Shown one piece after another: positions 7,594 through 16,366 of a stretch of DNA of 23,228 bases. The notes under the pieces were generated by a model. That model searched no databases. It saw only the letters and a program-made list of their open reading frames with translations, and was not told the origin of the DNA. Every line of letters begins with the position of its first letter. Position 1 is the stretch's first letter. This DNA comes from CAWFFV01 sp963814985 (GTDB lineage Bacteria; Chloroflexota; Ktedonobacteria; Ktedonobacterales; Ktedonobacteraceae), in assembly GCA_963814985.1 (NCBI GenBank), contig CAWFFV010000107.1, positions 1 to 23,228 on the forward strand. The letters run 5' to 3'. A program made the translations under genes and the position numbers.

Positions 7594-9579
7594 TTATTCC
7601 ACTCGACCGATATGCTCTTTCACTTTCTTAGCGGCATCATGGGTCATGCCTTCAAGTGCGGCAAGCTCCTCAATGCTGGCTGCGCTGATAGCGCGGACTG
7701 AACCAAAATGTTTCATCAGGGCCTGTTTGCGCCTGGGACCAATTCCCGGTATTTCGTCGAGGATAGAGGTAAAAGCACGATCAGAGCGCAGTTTGCGGTG
7801 ATAGGTAATACCAAAACGGTGTGCTTCGTCACGGATGCGTTGTACCAGATAGAGTCCTTGTGAAGAGCGTGGCAAGATAATTGGCTCAGGTGAACCTGGA
7901 ATGAAAATCTCTTCGTTCTCCTTTGCCAGTCCTACGGTTGGAATATCAAGATGCAACTCCTGCATAACTTCCATAGCCGCACTTAACTGGCCTTTACCTC
8001 CATCGATAATTATCAGATCTGGCAGCGCCCAATCATGTTGTAATTGAGACGCCTGTTTCTCGCCTGTTGCAGTTGTTTCCACTGTTCCCTCGAAGACGCT
8101 CTCTGTACGAGAGGTCTCTTCCTGTACAGTATCTACAGATGCTTTGCGGAACCTCCGACGTAATACCTCCTGGTGGCTAGCAAAATCGTTTGGTCCCTCG
8201 ACCGTCTTAATTTTGAAACGACGATACTCGCTATTCTTCGGACGTCCCCCCTCGAAGACAACCATCGCACCAACCGAGTTGGTGCCCTGAGTATTAGAGA
8301 TATCGTAACACTCGATACGTTGTGGAGGAACAGCTAAGTTCAGTGCCTCCTGTAGTTCCTCCAGGGCAAGTTGCGTCTTCTGGCTATCGGTCAGCCACTT
8401 GATACGCTGCTGTTCCAGGACTTCTTGCGCATTCTGTTTGACCATCTCGATGAGTCGCACTTTATCGCCTCGTTTAGGCACACTAATGCTCACTGTTGCA
8501 CTTGTGCTAGCCGATGAGGTATCCTTGCGTTTCTCCTTGAGCCAGTTCTGGATGATTGCCCGATCATCGGGTTCTACCTCGACAAGGATTTCAGCAGGGA
8601 TATGTGGCGAACTCTCGTAGAACTGTTGCAAGAAGGAGGCCATAATCTCGCCAGGGCTACTCTCGCGGGTGCCTTGCAGGATAAAGTATTCACGTCCGAC
8701 AAGTTTGCCATTGCGGAAGAAGAAGACCTGGGCACAGGTTTCGTCATCTCCGCCGGCAAGGGCTATCACATCCTGATCATCCTGTCCCTCTGTGTTGACG
8801 ATGCGCTGTTTCTCCATGACGCGTTCAACGGCTTTAATTCGGTCACGTATACGAGCGGCCTCTTCAAAGTTGAGATTTTCGGCGGCCTGCTCCATCTTCT
8901 CATACAGGGCCTTGAGTACCTCTTCGTGTTTACCTTCCAGGAAAAGGATCACTTGCTTGATCATGGCATCATATTCTTGCCGCGAGGTGTAGGCAACACA
9001 GGGCGCTGTGCAGCGATGAATATAATATTGGGTGCAAGGACGAGCAAGCAGTTTCTGCTTCCAGTTCGCAGACAGTTCTCCATTGCGTGGGGATGCCCAA
9101 CCGCTGGCATCATAGCGGCAAGTGCGAAAGGAGAAGAGCTTGTTGAGTAAGTCGAGCGTCGCGTCAACTGCACCTGCATTAGTATACGGTCCAAAATAGC
9201 GATTGCCGTCGCGTTGGAAACTGCGCACACGATAGACACGAGGAAAATCTTCTGCCAGTGAGATTTTGATGTAGGGGTAGCTTTTATCGTCACGAAGCAG
9301 AACATTGTATTTAGGGCGGTACTGCTTGATATAGTTGCACTCCAGAACCAGCGCCTCAACCTCGTTCTTGACAACGAGAAACTCGATGTCGTCGATTTTT
9401 GCTACCATACTCCGATTTTTCGGGCTGAGATCGGTAGACTCCTGAAAATAAGAACGCACGCGGTTATAGAGTGAGTTAGCTTTTCCGACGTAGAGAATGC
9501 TTCCCTGAGCGTCTTTCATAAGATAGATGCCAGGTTTATGGGGAAGTGAGTTCAGGACTGACTGAATTTTTTCGTTCAT
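7594..9579 (-). CDS. uvrC: Excinuclease ABC subunit C
   Basis: UvrC makes both incisions around a lesion in nucleotide excision repair with UvrA and UvrB. The 661-residue protein has the N-terminal GIY-YIG nuclease (GIY 17-19, YVG 30-32), four cysteines in the pattern TCRYD, RPC, HRC, APC that bind an iron-sulphur cluster in characterised UvrC proteins, and the UVR segment contacting UvrB (NLNFEEAARIRDRI). The RNase H-like C-terminal nuclease shows CYDISN, IDGGKGQ and DEAHRF. Paired helix-hairpin-helix motifs (IPGIGPRRKQALMKHFGS) end the protein. A ~38-residue low-complexity, Thr/Glu-rich insertion sits before LPDLIIIDGG. The Shine-Dalgarno is poor; a TATAAT at 9646-9651 on the minus strand could drive it. 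It is monocistronic here. Confidence 0.97.
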   Translation of the reverse strand: MNEKIQSVLNSLPHKPGIYLMKDAQGSILYVGKANSLYNRVRSYFQESTDLSPKNRSMVAKIDDIEFLVVKNEVEALVLECNYIKQYRPKYNVLLRDDKSYPYIKISLAEDFPRVYRVRSFQRDGNRYFGPYTNAGAVDATLDLLNKLFSFRTCRYDASGWASPRNGELSANWKQKLLARPCTQYYIHRCTAPCVAYTSRQEYDAMIKQVILFLEGKHEEVLKALYEKMEQAAENLNFEEAARIRDRIKAVERVMEKQRIVNTEGQDDQDVIALAGGDDETCAQVFFFRNGKLVGREYFILQGTRESSPGEIMASFLQQFYESSPHIPAEILVEVEPDDRAIIQNWLKEKRKDTSSASTSATVSISVPKRGDKVRLIEMVKQNAQEVLEQQRIKWLTDSQKTQLALEELQEALNLAVPPQRIECYDISNTQGTNSVGAMVVFEGGRPKNSEYRRFKIKTVEGPNDFASHQEVLRRRFRKASVDTVQEETSRTESVFEGTVETTATGEKQASQLQHDWALPDLIIIDGGKGQLSAAMEVMQELHLDIPTVGLAKENEEIFIPGSPEPIILPRSSQGLYLVQRIRDEAHRFGITYHRKLRSDRAFTSILDEIPGIGPRRKQALMKHFGSVRAISAASIEELAALEGMTHDAAKKVKEHIGRVE

Positions 9580-9645
9580 AATATTTCTGGATAACCTTGA
9601 GAAGAGAGAATAGTAGATGGCTGAGTGTCGATGTTATGATTACAT

Positions 9646-9651
9646 TATACA
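9646..9651 (-). promoter_or_regulatory. Possible -10 element of uvrC
   Basis: A perfect TATAAT on the minus strand lies 66 nt upstream of the uvrC start. No good -35 is visible. The remaining intergenic stretch to 9882 holds only short dyads, for example 9804-9811 with 9818-9825 (8-bp stem, loop GTGTTT) upstream of selB; I see no RNA gene there. Confidence 0.35.
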
Positions 9652-9882
9652 CCTTGCAAGAGGAAAATGCCCGTCGTAGGGGCGCGGTTCACAAGCCTGT
9701 GATGGCATTAACAATATAACGGTCAAAATACTGTAAAACGCTATATTGGGGCCAATCATGATAGCCAGAACGGCATACATAATGTATACTGTAACTTGCC
9801 TTTATACTATGGTGTTTCATAGTATTTCTCACCAATAGAAACGAGCGGCTAATAACCAACTGCTCCAGGTTGTGTGTCATTT

Positions 9883-11898
9883 ATGGGCTGTATTGGTACG
9901 GCTGGACATGTCGATCACGGCAAGTCAACGTTAGTCAGGGTGTTGACAGGTATTGATCCTGATCGGCTGGCAGAAGAAAAAGAACGGGGCATGACGATCG
10001 ACCTCGGTTTTGCATGGCTGACATTGCCAGGTGGGCGCGAGGTGAGTATCGTAGATGTACCAGGACATGAGAGCTTTATTAAGAATATGCTGGCTGGCAT
10101 CGGGGGCATCGATGCGGCTCTGCTGGTGGTTGCTGCCGATGAGGGAGTCATGCCACAGACACGTGAGCATCTGGCAATTCTCGATCTGCTCCATGTACGA
10201 CGTGGAGTGGTTGCGTTGACAAAGATCGATCTGGTGGATGAAGAATGGCTTGAGCTGGTGCGTGAAGAGGTTGCAGAACAACTGAAACCAACAACCCTGG
10301 CTGATGCACCTATCCTGCCAGTTTGCGCCCATACCGGACAAGGGCTGGGCGCACTCTTAGCCGAACTGGATCGTATCCTCGCAGAATCCCAGTACCGCCA
10401 GAATATTGCACGTCCACGCCTGCCCATTGATCGCGTCTTTTCCATGACAGGTTTTGGTACTATTGTCACAGGTACGCTACTCGATGGTACCTTTAAGGCG
10501 GGACAGGAAGTTGTGATTTTGCCTCAGGGAATAAAGACGCGGATTCGTGGCCTTCAGACGCATAAACAGCAAGTTGAGGCAGCACAACCAGGTAACCGTG
10601 TGGCAATGAACCTGATCAATGTGAACCGTACTGACCTGGAGCGTGGCAATATCGTGGCCCTTCCTGGACAAATGCGCACAACCATACTCTTTGATGTACG
10701 TATTCACCTGCTGACCACTGTCCAGCACCCTCTGCTACATAATAGCCTGGTTGACTTTTATAGTGGATCGCAGGAGATTCCTGCTCGTGTGCGGCTCCTC
10801 GATACAGATGAATTACAACCTGGAGAAAGTGCATGGGCGCAGTTGCGGTTAGCTCGTCCCGTGGTCGTAGCGCGCCGTGACCGTTTTATTCTACGTCTTC
10901 CATCACCCAGCATGACTATTGGGGGAGGAGAGATCGTGGATGTGCAACCACGCTATCATCGTCGTTTTCAGCAGCCAGTAGTAGAGGTCCTGGAGCGATT
11001 GGAGCAGGGTTTACCAGAGGAACTGGTGCTGGCAGCTCTGGATAGACGGCGTAGTGCTGCCAAAACGACAGTAACCAGCATAAAATCCTGGCATGGGCTT
11101 ATAGGGTATGAATTAACAGATATCGTCAAGGTCTGTAATTTGTCTGAAGATGTGACGCAACGGGCTATAGAGACGTTGTTATCAGAGGGAAGAGTACGTC
11201 AAGTCGGCTCATTTTGGTTTGCACAACCCATCTGGGATGCACTGGTGGAAGAATCTGCTAGCCTGCTAAGAGAATACCATCAACTGTATCCACTACGGAG
11301 CGGTCTTTCTAAAGAAGAATGGCGTACACGGCTGAAATTTACTCCAAAGATGGCGAGTGAGGTCTTTGCCCAGTTACAGGAAGGGAGACAATTGGAGGTT
11401 GTTGTGGACAGAGGGGCTGCCAGCTCAGGAGGAGAATATAGGCAGGAGGCACTCCTGCGGGCCGGTGGCCTGATTCGCCTCCCAACCTTTACACCCTGCT
11501 TTACCGCTGAGCAATTGCGACAAGTTGAGCGATTGCTACAGCACTTCCGGGAGAGTCCATATATGCCACCAGGACGAGTTGAAGCGGAAAAGATGGTCGG
11601 CGCCGATGTATTAACTGCATTGTTGGAGCAAGGACAGTTGGTAAAATTGGGAGATAGCGTTTTGTTTCTGCGGGAAACCTATGATGAAGCAATCACAAGA
11701 TTAGTAATATATTTACGTGAGTATGGTAAAATAACGGTGGCAGAAGCACGTGATCTCCTGGGAGCAAGCCGGAAGTATATTCTCCCACTTCTTGAACACA
11801 TGGATGTTCTGCACATAACACGACGTATGGGTGATGAGCGTATATTAGGAACAATGGCTCTGCGTCCTGCTGAAACGAATGTTCGTCATGAAATATAA
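9883..11898 (+). CDS. selB: Selenocysteine-specific elongation factor SelB
   Basis: SelB is the GTPase that carries Sec-tRNA(Sec) to the ribosome and recognises the SECIS hairpin downstream of a UGA. The 671-residue protein has an EF-Tu-like G domain: GHVDHGKS (8-15), DVPGHESF, and TKID. Then come the beta-barrel domains (FSMTGFGTIVTGTLLDG; IGGGEIVDV) and C-terminal winged helices, the last reading GASRKYILPLLEHMDVL then RRMGDERIL. That final helix is the SECIS-binding signature and separates SelB from other translational GTPases. I chose ATG 9883 since MGCIGTAGHVDHG matches the usual SelB start; a GTG at 9874 is also possible and neither has a good ribosome-binding site. No selA, selD, selC or selenoprotein gene is visible in the window. 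Confidence 0.93.
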   Translation: MGCIGTAGHVDHGKSTLVRVLTGIDPDRLAEEKERGMTIDLGFAWLTLPGGREVSIVDVPGHESFIKNMLAGIGGIDAALLVVAADEGVMPQTREHLAILDLLHVRRGVVALTKIDLVDEEWLELVREEVAEQLKPTTLADAPILPVCAHTGQGLGALLAELDRILAESQYRQNIARPRLPIDRVFSMTGFGTIVTGTLLDGTFKAGQEVVILPQGIKTRIRGLQTHKQQVEAAQPGNRVAMNLINVNRTDLERGNIVALPGQMRTTILFDVRIHLLTTVQHPLLHNSLVDFYSGSQEIPARVRLLDTDELQPGESAWAQLRLARPVVVARRDRFILRLPSPSMTIGGGEIVDVQPRYHRRFQQPVVEVLERLEQGLPEELVLAALDRRRSAAKTTVTSIKSWHGLIGYELTDIVKVCNLSEDVTQRAIETLLSEGRVRQVGSFWFAQPIWDALVEESASLLREYHQLYPLRSGLSKEEWRTRLKFTPKMASEVFAQLQEGRQLEVVVDRGAASSGGEYRQEALLRAGGLIRLPTFTPCFTAEQLRQVERLLQHFRESPYMPPGRVEAEKMVGADVLTALLEQGQLVKLGDSVLFLRETYDEAITRLVIYLREYGKITVAEARDLLGASRKYILPLLEHMDVLHITRRMGDERILGTMALRPAETNVRHEI

Positions 11899-12253
11899 CT
11901 ATCAGGTTCGTTATCAAGAGTGTACAATAGGGGAAACTCCTACTTTCGGGCAGAGTGTTCCATTCTTTCACAGAATAGGTTAAAATAGTGGCACAGTAGT
12001 ATACTCGGCTGGATTGGCCTGATTGATTCCCTGGTAGGGGAAACATCATCAAACAACCTGGTGCTATCATCGATCTACACTTTTTGGCTATAGTAGGTGT
12101 GGCCCTCACTTGTCCTGGTGAATATTCAGGACTTCTTGAGGCCATTCTGTGGTAGGACAATCGGTTAGGCGTCCATCAAGAATGTTCTAACAATGCTGGC
12201 CTACCTGGCAAGGGAAGGCGACCCTTCTAGTCGTCTGTACAGTGCGGAGAGCT
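11899..12253. other. Gene-free stretch between selB and the PASTA kinase
   Basis: These 355 nt hold no convincing gene or RNA. A TAAAAT at 11981-11986 could be a -10 element. GTCCTG and CAGGAC around 12116-12136 form a 6-bp hairpin, and AAGGG/CCCTT around 12213 forms another. I looked for a tRNA(Sec) because selB is adjacent but found no T-arm or acceptor pairing. Confidence 0.3.
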
Positions 12254-14137
12254 ATGCAAATCGAAGTTTTGGGTGAGCGATACCAGTTACAAGATCCCAT
12301 AGGTCGTGGTGGCATGGCTACGATCTATCGAGGACGTGATACACGCATGGACCGCGTCGTGGCTATTAAAGTGCTACGGGAAGTCTATAGCACCGACCCA
12401 AAGTTTGTAACGCGCTTTCAGCGAGAGGCGAAGGCTGCATCTGCATTGCAGCATCCGAATATCGTGCAGGTCTATGACTATGGGCAGACTGACGGTAACT
12501 ATTTTATCGTCATGGAGTTAGTCGAAGGTACGGATCTGAGGCGCTATCTACGCTCTCGTGGTGTACTGGCTATTGACCGTGCCATTATTATTGCTCACGA
12601 TGTCGCCCTTGGATTGGGGGCTGCTCATCGTCGTGGCATCGTTCATCGCGATGTGAAGCCACAAAATATCCTGGTGGGACGTGATGGTTCGATCAAACTC
12701 ACTGACTTTGGTATTGCCAGCGTCTATAAAGATATCAATGCTGAGCGTCTCACAACCACTGGTATGACACTGGGTACGGTTCAGTACTATGCACCAGAGC
12801 AGGCACAGGGCGAAATTGTTAATCCTGCAGCAGATGTGTATGCTCTAGGTATTGTGATGTATGAGATGCTCACGGGGCGCACCCCTTTTGATGGCGATAC
12901 GCCGGTGGCTGTCGCTATGCAGCATATTCAAGACACTCCGACGCCCCCCAGCCACCTCAATCCAAATATACCTCCAGCTCTCGAAGAGATTATTTTGCGC
13001 TGTCTGGAAAAAGTGCCTGAGATGCGCTACCGAGATGGAAGTACGCTGGCACGTGCTCTTGAGTTGCTCGGCGAAGAAGAAATAGGGGAAGGGCTTCCTG
13101 CTAATATGACTTCTGGAGGAGCCGCGACTACTCTAGCTAATGGGCACTCCTCCCCTGACCAGATGCTTCAACGCCAGAGTGGGATATTACGTGCTCAATC
13201 AGCTGTGCCATCCCATCACACAATGGACCCCCTTTCCTATACGCAAAACGGGGCACAAGATTTTAATGCCAGCACAACTCAGATGGAGCAGCCTTATGTC
13301 CCTGAACCAGGTGCCATGCTCGGCAGTTCTTCCAAGCAAATCGCATTCGGAGGAGATGCCGGATTAACGCGTCCTTTCAGGAAAGGGAGCTTCGGTACCC
13401 CACAAAGTCAACGTGAATCGCGCTTCGCCAGTGTTATTACTGTCCTTATATTACTTGCAACATTAGTACTATTAGGTTTTAGCCTGTTTCTGGCGAGCGT
13501 ACTTGGTTTCTTGCCTCTATTCGGACCGAAGCCAAATGTGACCCCTACCAGTGGGACAGCATTAAGTGTTGTACCCAATCTTCTGCATATGACTCTTTCA
13601 GAAGCTCAAGCAGAAGCAACCCAAAGGGGCTTTACAGTCTCTGTGGGAGATGGTGACTCGAAGACAGGTGTGGTGATTGATCAATCCCCTCAACCTGGTA
13701 CGAATGCACTACCCAGATCGTTGATAGTCCTCAGTTTCGGGCCTGCCTTAACGTCAACGGCTACGGTTCGGCTTCCCCCTGACCTGATCGGTAGTACCCT
13801 GGCACATGCTGAGGAAGAACTCAATACTCTCCATATTCCGTTTACAGTCGTTTCTACTGGTCTTGATCCAGCCCAGCAACCAAATATAGTGGTGAAGACA
13901 GATCCGGACGCAGTGATGAATAGCGCTATCCCGGTTGGGCAGATGGTAAAACTGTTTGTGGTAAATTTGACAACGGGTACTCCTACTGTAACCCCCGGTA
14001 TAACGCCTACGCCTACAACTGCGCCACCTACACCTACGGCAACACCTACGACTGCGCCTACACCTACAGCAACGCCTATAACGCCTACACCTACAGCAAC
14101 GCCTATAACGCCTACACCTACAGGGACACCATCATAA
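12254..14137 (+). CDS. PASTA-domain Ser/Thr protein kinase
   Basis: This 627-residue membrane kinase is built like PknB/PrkC. Cytoplasmic kinase domain (about 10-275): glycine loop IGRGGMATIY (16-25), Lys39 in AIKV, HRDVKPQN with Asp133, DFG from Asp151, GTVQYYAPEQ. A disordered linker follows, then one transmembrane helix at about 390-420. Two extracytoplasmic PASTA repeats (about 437-500, starting VPNLLHMTLSEAQ, and about 505-570, starting LPPDLIGSTLAHAE) probably sense muropeptides or cell-wall state, and a Thr/Pro tail ends the protein. ATG 12254 follows GGAG (12246-12249) at a short 4-nt spacing; the GTG at 12242 has no site. No phosphatase or cell-division gene is adjacent. A terminator hairpin follows at 14179. 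Confidence 0.93.
   Translation: MQIEVLGERYQLQDPIGRGGMATIYRGRDTRMDRVVAIKVLREVYSTDPKFVTRFQREAKAASALQHPNIVQVYDYGQTDGNYFIVMELVEGTDLRRYLRSRGVLAIDRAIIIAHDVALGLGAAHRRGIVHRDVKPQNILVGRDGSIKLTDFGIASVYKDINAERLTTTGMTLGTVQYYAPEQAQGEIVNPAADVYALGIVMYEMLTGRTPFDGDTPVAVAMQHIQDTPTPPSHLNPNIPPALEEIILRCLEKVPEMRYRDGSTLARALELLGEEEIGEGLPANMTSGGAATTLANGHSSPDQMLQRQSGILRAQSAVPSHHTMDPLSYTQNGAQDFNASTTQMEQPYVPEPGAMLGSSSKQIAFGGDAGLTRPFRKGSFGTPQSQRESRFASVITVLILLATLVLLGFSLFLASVLGFLPLFGPKPNVTPTSGTALSVVPNLLHMTLSEAQAEATQRGFTVSVGDGDSKTGVVIDQSPQPGTNALPRSLIVLSFGPALTSTATVRLPPDLIGSTLAHAEEELNTLHIPFTVVSTGLDPAQQPNIVVKTDPDAVMNSAIPVGQMVKLFVVNLTTGTPTVTPGITPTPTTAPPTPTATPTTAPTPTATPITPTPTATPITPTPTGTPS
13978..14130 (+). repeat. Coding low-complexity repeat (Pro/Thr tail of the kinase)
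   Basis: The tail is built on ACGCCTACACCTACAGCAAC-like units. Two perfect 27-nt copies lie at 14069-14095 and 14096-14122. Units are multiples of three, so copy-number change would alter tail length without a frameshift. The encoded TPT-rich stretch is likely extended and a possible phosphorylation or cell-wall-spanning segment. Confidence 0.8.
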
Positions 14138-14178
14138 TGCTGCTGTGATATCAAAGTGGGTTGAGGAGCATTGAAAAT

Positions 14179-14217
14179 AATGGAGTTCAGGAGGCCGCTG
14201 GTTTCCTGAACTCCATT
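14179..14217 (+). terminator. Hairpin behind the PASTA kinase
   Basis: 14179-14192 and 14204-14217 form a perfect 14-bp stem (core GGAGTTCAGGA / TCCTGAACTCC), 41 nt past the stop codon. The T run is poor, so it may act with the repeats behind it. Confidence 0.6.
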
Positions 14218-14227
14218 CATGAGTCAT

Positions 14228-14590
14228 CCCGGTAACTATTCAGGTCCATTTTTCTGATTCCTCAGCGCCTTCGGCGCTTCGCAGGGTATTTTGGTAATGA
14301 GTCATCCCGAACTTTTGAAAAAGTTCCCAAAACCGGGGGTGCAGGGTTTCCCTGCCGGGGCTTGGGGTGTCCCCAATAGCTTCTTTTTCCTCTCTTCCGC
14401 CGCAAGCGGCGAGCAAAAGAAGGAAAAGATGTTTTTCGGGGACACCCCGAACCCCGGCAGAAGGCTGCCGCCCTCTGCACTCCCGCTTGCCAAACAGGTA
14501 AAAAGGGCATTTCATGTCCCGGAAAAGTTCGGGATGACTCATTAAGAGCGAGCCACCTGCGGTGGCGAGGGTACCTGAATAGTTATCGGG
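14228..14590 (-). mobile_element. Family B copy 2: modular REP-like element carrying a family A insertion
   Basis: It is bounded by near-identical 18-bp inverted ends: CCCGGTAACTATTCAGGT (14228-14245) and the complement of 14573-14590, one mismatch. On the minus strand the order is end, left hairpin GCCACC/GGTGGC (14552-14566) with GCTCGCTCT, then a family A element (14295-14544), then the REP hairpin (14260-14285: CCTGCGAAG, stem AGCGCC/GGCGCT, loop GAA, GAGG). This is the same left and right architecture as copies 1 and 3 with a different payload. No transposase is encoded. Outside the ends, ATGAGTCATCCCG (14219-14231) and GGGGACACCCC (14589-14599) look like scraps of an older family A copy. 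Confidence 0.75.
14295..14544. mobile_element. Family A structured element, copy 1
   Basis: Perfect 22-bp inverted ends (14295-14316 with 14523-14544, core GAGTCATCCCGAACTTTT) enclose three hairpins: GCAGGG/CCCTGC (14341-14355), CGCCGC/GCGGCG (14398-14411) and CGGCAG/CTGCCG (14455-14470). Complementary blocks GGGGTGTCCCC and GGGGACACCCC, and pyrimidine/purine tracts around CTTCTTTT and AAAAGAAG, pair between them. The outermost TA on each side may be a duplicated target. Long open frames here on both strands are by-products of the palindromes, not genes. Confidence 0.75.
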
Positions 14591-14961
14591 GGACACCCCA
14601 AAAGAGACACTGCGCTTACAATGAGAAGGCGACAACAAAATTTCTCTGTGTGATCGCCTTCTTCTTATACAAGGTCGGTTAAATGCTGCTTCGTATCCGT
14701 GTGATATACTCTTATGAGTGAAACCTGGCTGTGCTGAATACCATGCGATACTTCATGTTGAGAAGTCTGCCAAGGCTTTTTGATAAGTAAACAGCACATA
14801 CAGTTAACAAGCAGGCATTAGGGTGGGGATATGAAGTTTCACGTGGAGGCCACGCACAGAGTAGAACAACACTCATTTATTCAATATGTTTCTCACGTTG
14901 AATGACTCGTGCTTACTTCTTCCCTACCAACACCAAAACAAACGATGAGGACTACTCAACC
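14591..14961. other. Upstream region of the glucan operon
   Basis: No gene is visible. AGAAGGCGA (14624-14632) and TCGCCTTCT (14654-14662) form a 9-bp hairpin followed by TCTTATA, a possible terminator. CGTGG/CCACG forms a small hairpin near 14845. I see no recognisable riboswitch or clear promoter. Confidence 0.35.
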
Positions 14962-16353
14962 ATGATGAAACTAGATGGAGCAATATCGCCAGAGAACACG
15001 CTGTTCGTCCTGCTCTGTTTCGAGGGGCCAGATGTCTACTCCACTGCCGGTGGTTTGGGGACACGCGTCTCAGAACTGAGTGAGGCCCTGGCCGTCCAGG
15101 GATACACCACACACCTTATTTTTATCGGGGACCCTTATAAGCCATCAACGGAACTACGTGTGGATGATCGCCTGATACTGAAACGTTGGTCGCAATGGGT
15201 GAGCAAATACTACACTCATGGTGTCTATGATGGCGAGGAACAGAAGCTGTATGATTATAATGAAAGTGTCCCATATCACATTTATAGTGAGATAGTGCGG
15301 CCAGCCGTACACGAGGGCAAGACGGTCGTTATTATGGGCGAAGACTGGCATACAGTAGAAACTATATGCCGTATCTCAGATTTATTGCACTGGTTTGGGG
15401 TGCGTCAGAAAGTTTTACTGCTATGGAATTTGAATAGCTTAATGTCACTCCATCGCGTCAACTGGTCACGTCTCAACTTCGTAGCAACACTCTGTACTGT
15501 CAGTAAATATATGAAGCACAAGATGTGGAGCCTGGGTGTCAATCCTCTGGTGATCCCTAATGGCATTCCTACACGTCACCTGATTCCTGCTGATGAAGCA
15601 GCGGTGGAACGTTTACGTGCTATTGTTCGGCATGATGATCCACATCGGTTCTTCCTCTTCAAAATTGGTCGCTTTGATCCCGATAAGCGCTGGATGATGG
15701 CGATCGAGGCGGTAGCTCGTCTGAAACACAGTGGCCACCCTGTTACGCTCCTTGTACGCGGTGGAATTGAACCGCACGGAGCAGACGTTTTTCAACATGC
15801 CTATAACCTTGGCCTGAGTATCCGAGATGTTGTGGCGCAACGGCCTAACCTGACACAATGTCTGGATGCCATAGAGCAGGCAGGCCCGGCCGACATCTAC
15901 AACCTGCGCTTCTTCCTTCCCGAAGAATTTGTACGCACGGCCTATGCTGCTGCTGATGCGACGCTGGCAAATAGTGGGCACGAGCCTTTTGGGCTGGTTG
16001 CTCTGGAAGTCATGGCTGCACAAGGCATCGCCATAACAGGCTGCACCGGGGAAGACTATGCTGTCTCGTTTGAAAATACCATTGTCACAGAAACCGATGA
16101 TCCCGATGAGATTGTTGGATATCTGCTCCACCTGCGTCGCCATCCAGAGGAGCAGGAGCGCATCCGCCAAAATGGCTATCTTGCTGCCAAACAGTTCTTG
16201 TGGGATCGTGTGATCGAAAATCTTGTAGGGAAATTAGAGTTTCTTGCTCGCAAACAGCATATCAACCTGCCATCCCAGGCTCTGGTCGATGCGCTGAAAG
16301 AGGCATCTGAACTCGGACAAACGGCGCATGAAGAACCTAGCAGCATAGTTTGA
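14962..16353 (+). CDS. GT4/GT5-type glycosyltransferase, glycogen-synthase-like
   Basis: This 463-residue cytoplasmic GT-B enzyme probably elongates an alpha-glucan or transfers a sugar from a nucleotide donor. The N-terminal half has the glucan-synthase-like GGLGTRVSELSEAL; the C-terminal half has the donor site KIGRFDPDKRW (234-244, with Arg237 and Lys242) and the EX7E motif from Glu341 to Glu349 in EPFGLVALE. It sits 13 nt upstream of a GH57 gene, an arrangement like archaeal glycogen-synthase/GH57 clusters, and that supports a role in glycogen or another storage glucan. The start is uncertain: ATG 14962 fits the family N-terminus and has GAGG 11 nt upstream, while an ATG at 14902 adds 20 polar residues and has no site. 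Donor and acceptor cannot be told from sequence. Confidence 0.85.
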   Translation: MMKLDGAISPENTLFVLLCFEGPDVYSTAGGLGTRVSELSEALAVQGYTTHLIFIGDPYKPSTELRVDDRLILKRWSQWVSKYYTHGVYDGEEQKLYDYNESVPYHIYSEIVRPAVHEGKTVVIMGEDWHTVETICRISDLLHWFGVRQKVLLLWNLNSLMSLHRVNWSRLNFVATLCTVSKYMKHKMWSLGVNPLVIPNGIPTRHLIPADEAAVERLRAIVRHDDPHRFFLFKIGRFDPDKRWMMAIEAVARLKHSGHPVTLLVRGGIEPHGADVFQHAYNLGLSIRDVVAQRPNLTQCLDAIEQAGPADIYNLRFFLPEEFVRTAYAAADATLANSGHEPFGLVALEVMAAQGIAITGCTGEDYAVSFENTIVTETDDPDEIVGYLLHLRRHPEEQERIRQNGYLAAKQFLWDRVIENLVGKLEFLARKQHINLPSQALVDALKEASELGQTAHEEPSSIV

Positions 16354-16366
16354 GAGGATAGAGAGT

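Noticed and set aside
9915..10469. 184-codon minus-strand frame inside selB
   Set aside because: Antisense shadow of the G domain with Ser/Arg-rich composition and no motif.
11899..12253. tRNA(Sec) or other RNA gene beside selB
   Set aside because: No acceptor-stem pairing, T-arm consensus or long variable arm could be found.
13690..14220. 176-codon minus-strand frame rich in Val/Gly repeats
   Set aside because: It is the antisense of the kinase Pro/Thr tail and PASTA region; the repeat translates openly in this phase.
14295..14544. Retron msr-msd or group II intron
   Set aside because: No reverse transcriptase is encoded and there is no domain V-like hairpin; the inverted ends and TA flanks fit a small transposable element better.
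14240..14638. Long open frames on both strands across the 14.3-14.6 kb repeat (up to 132 codons)
   Set aside because: They arise from a GC-rich palindromic element: similar frames occur in several phases and on both strands, with no ribosome-binding site or family motif.
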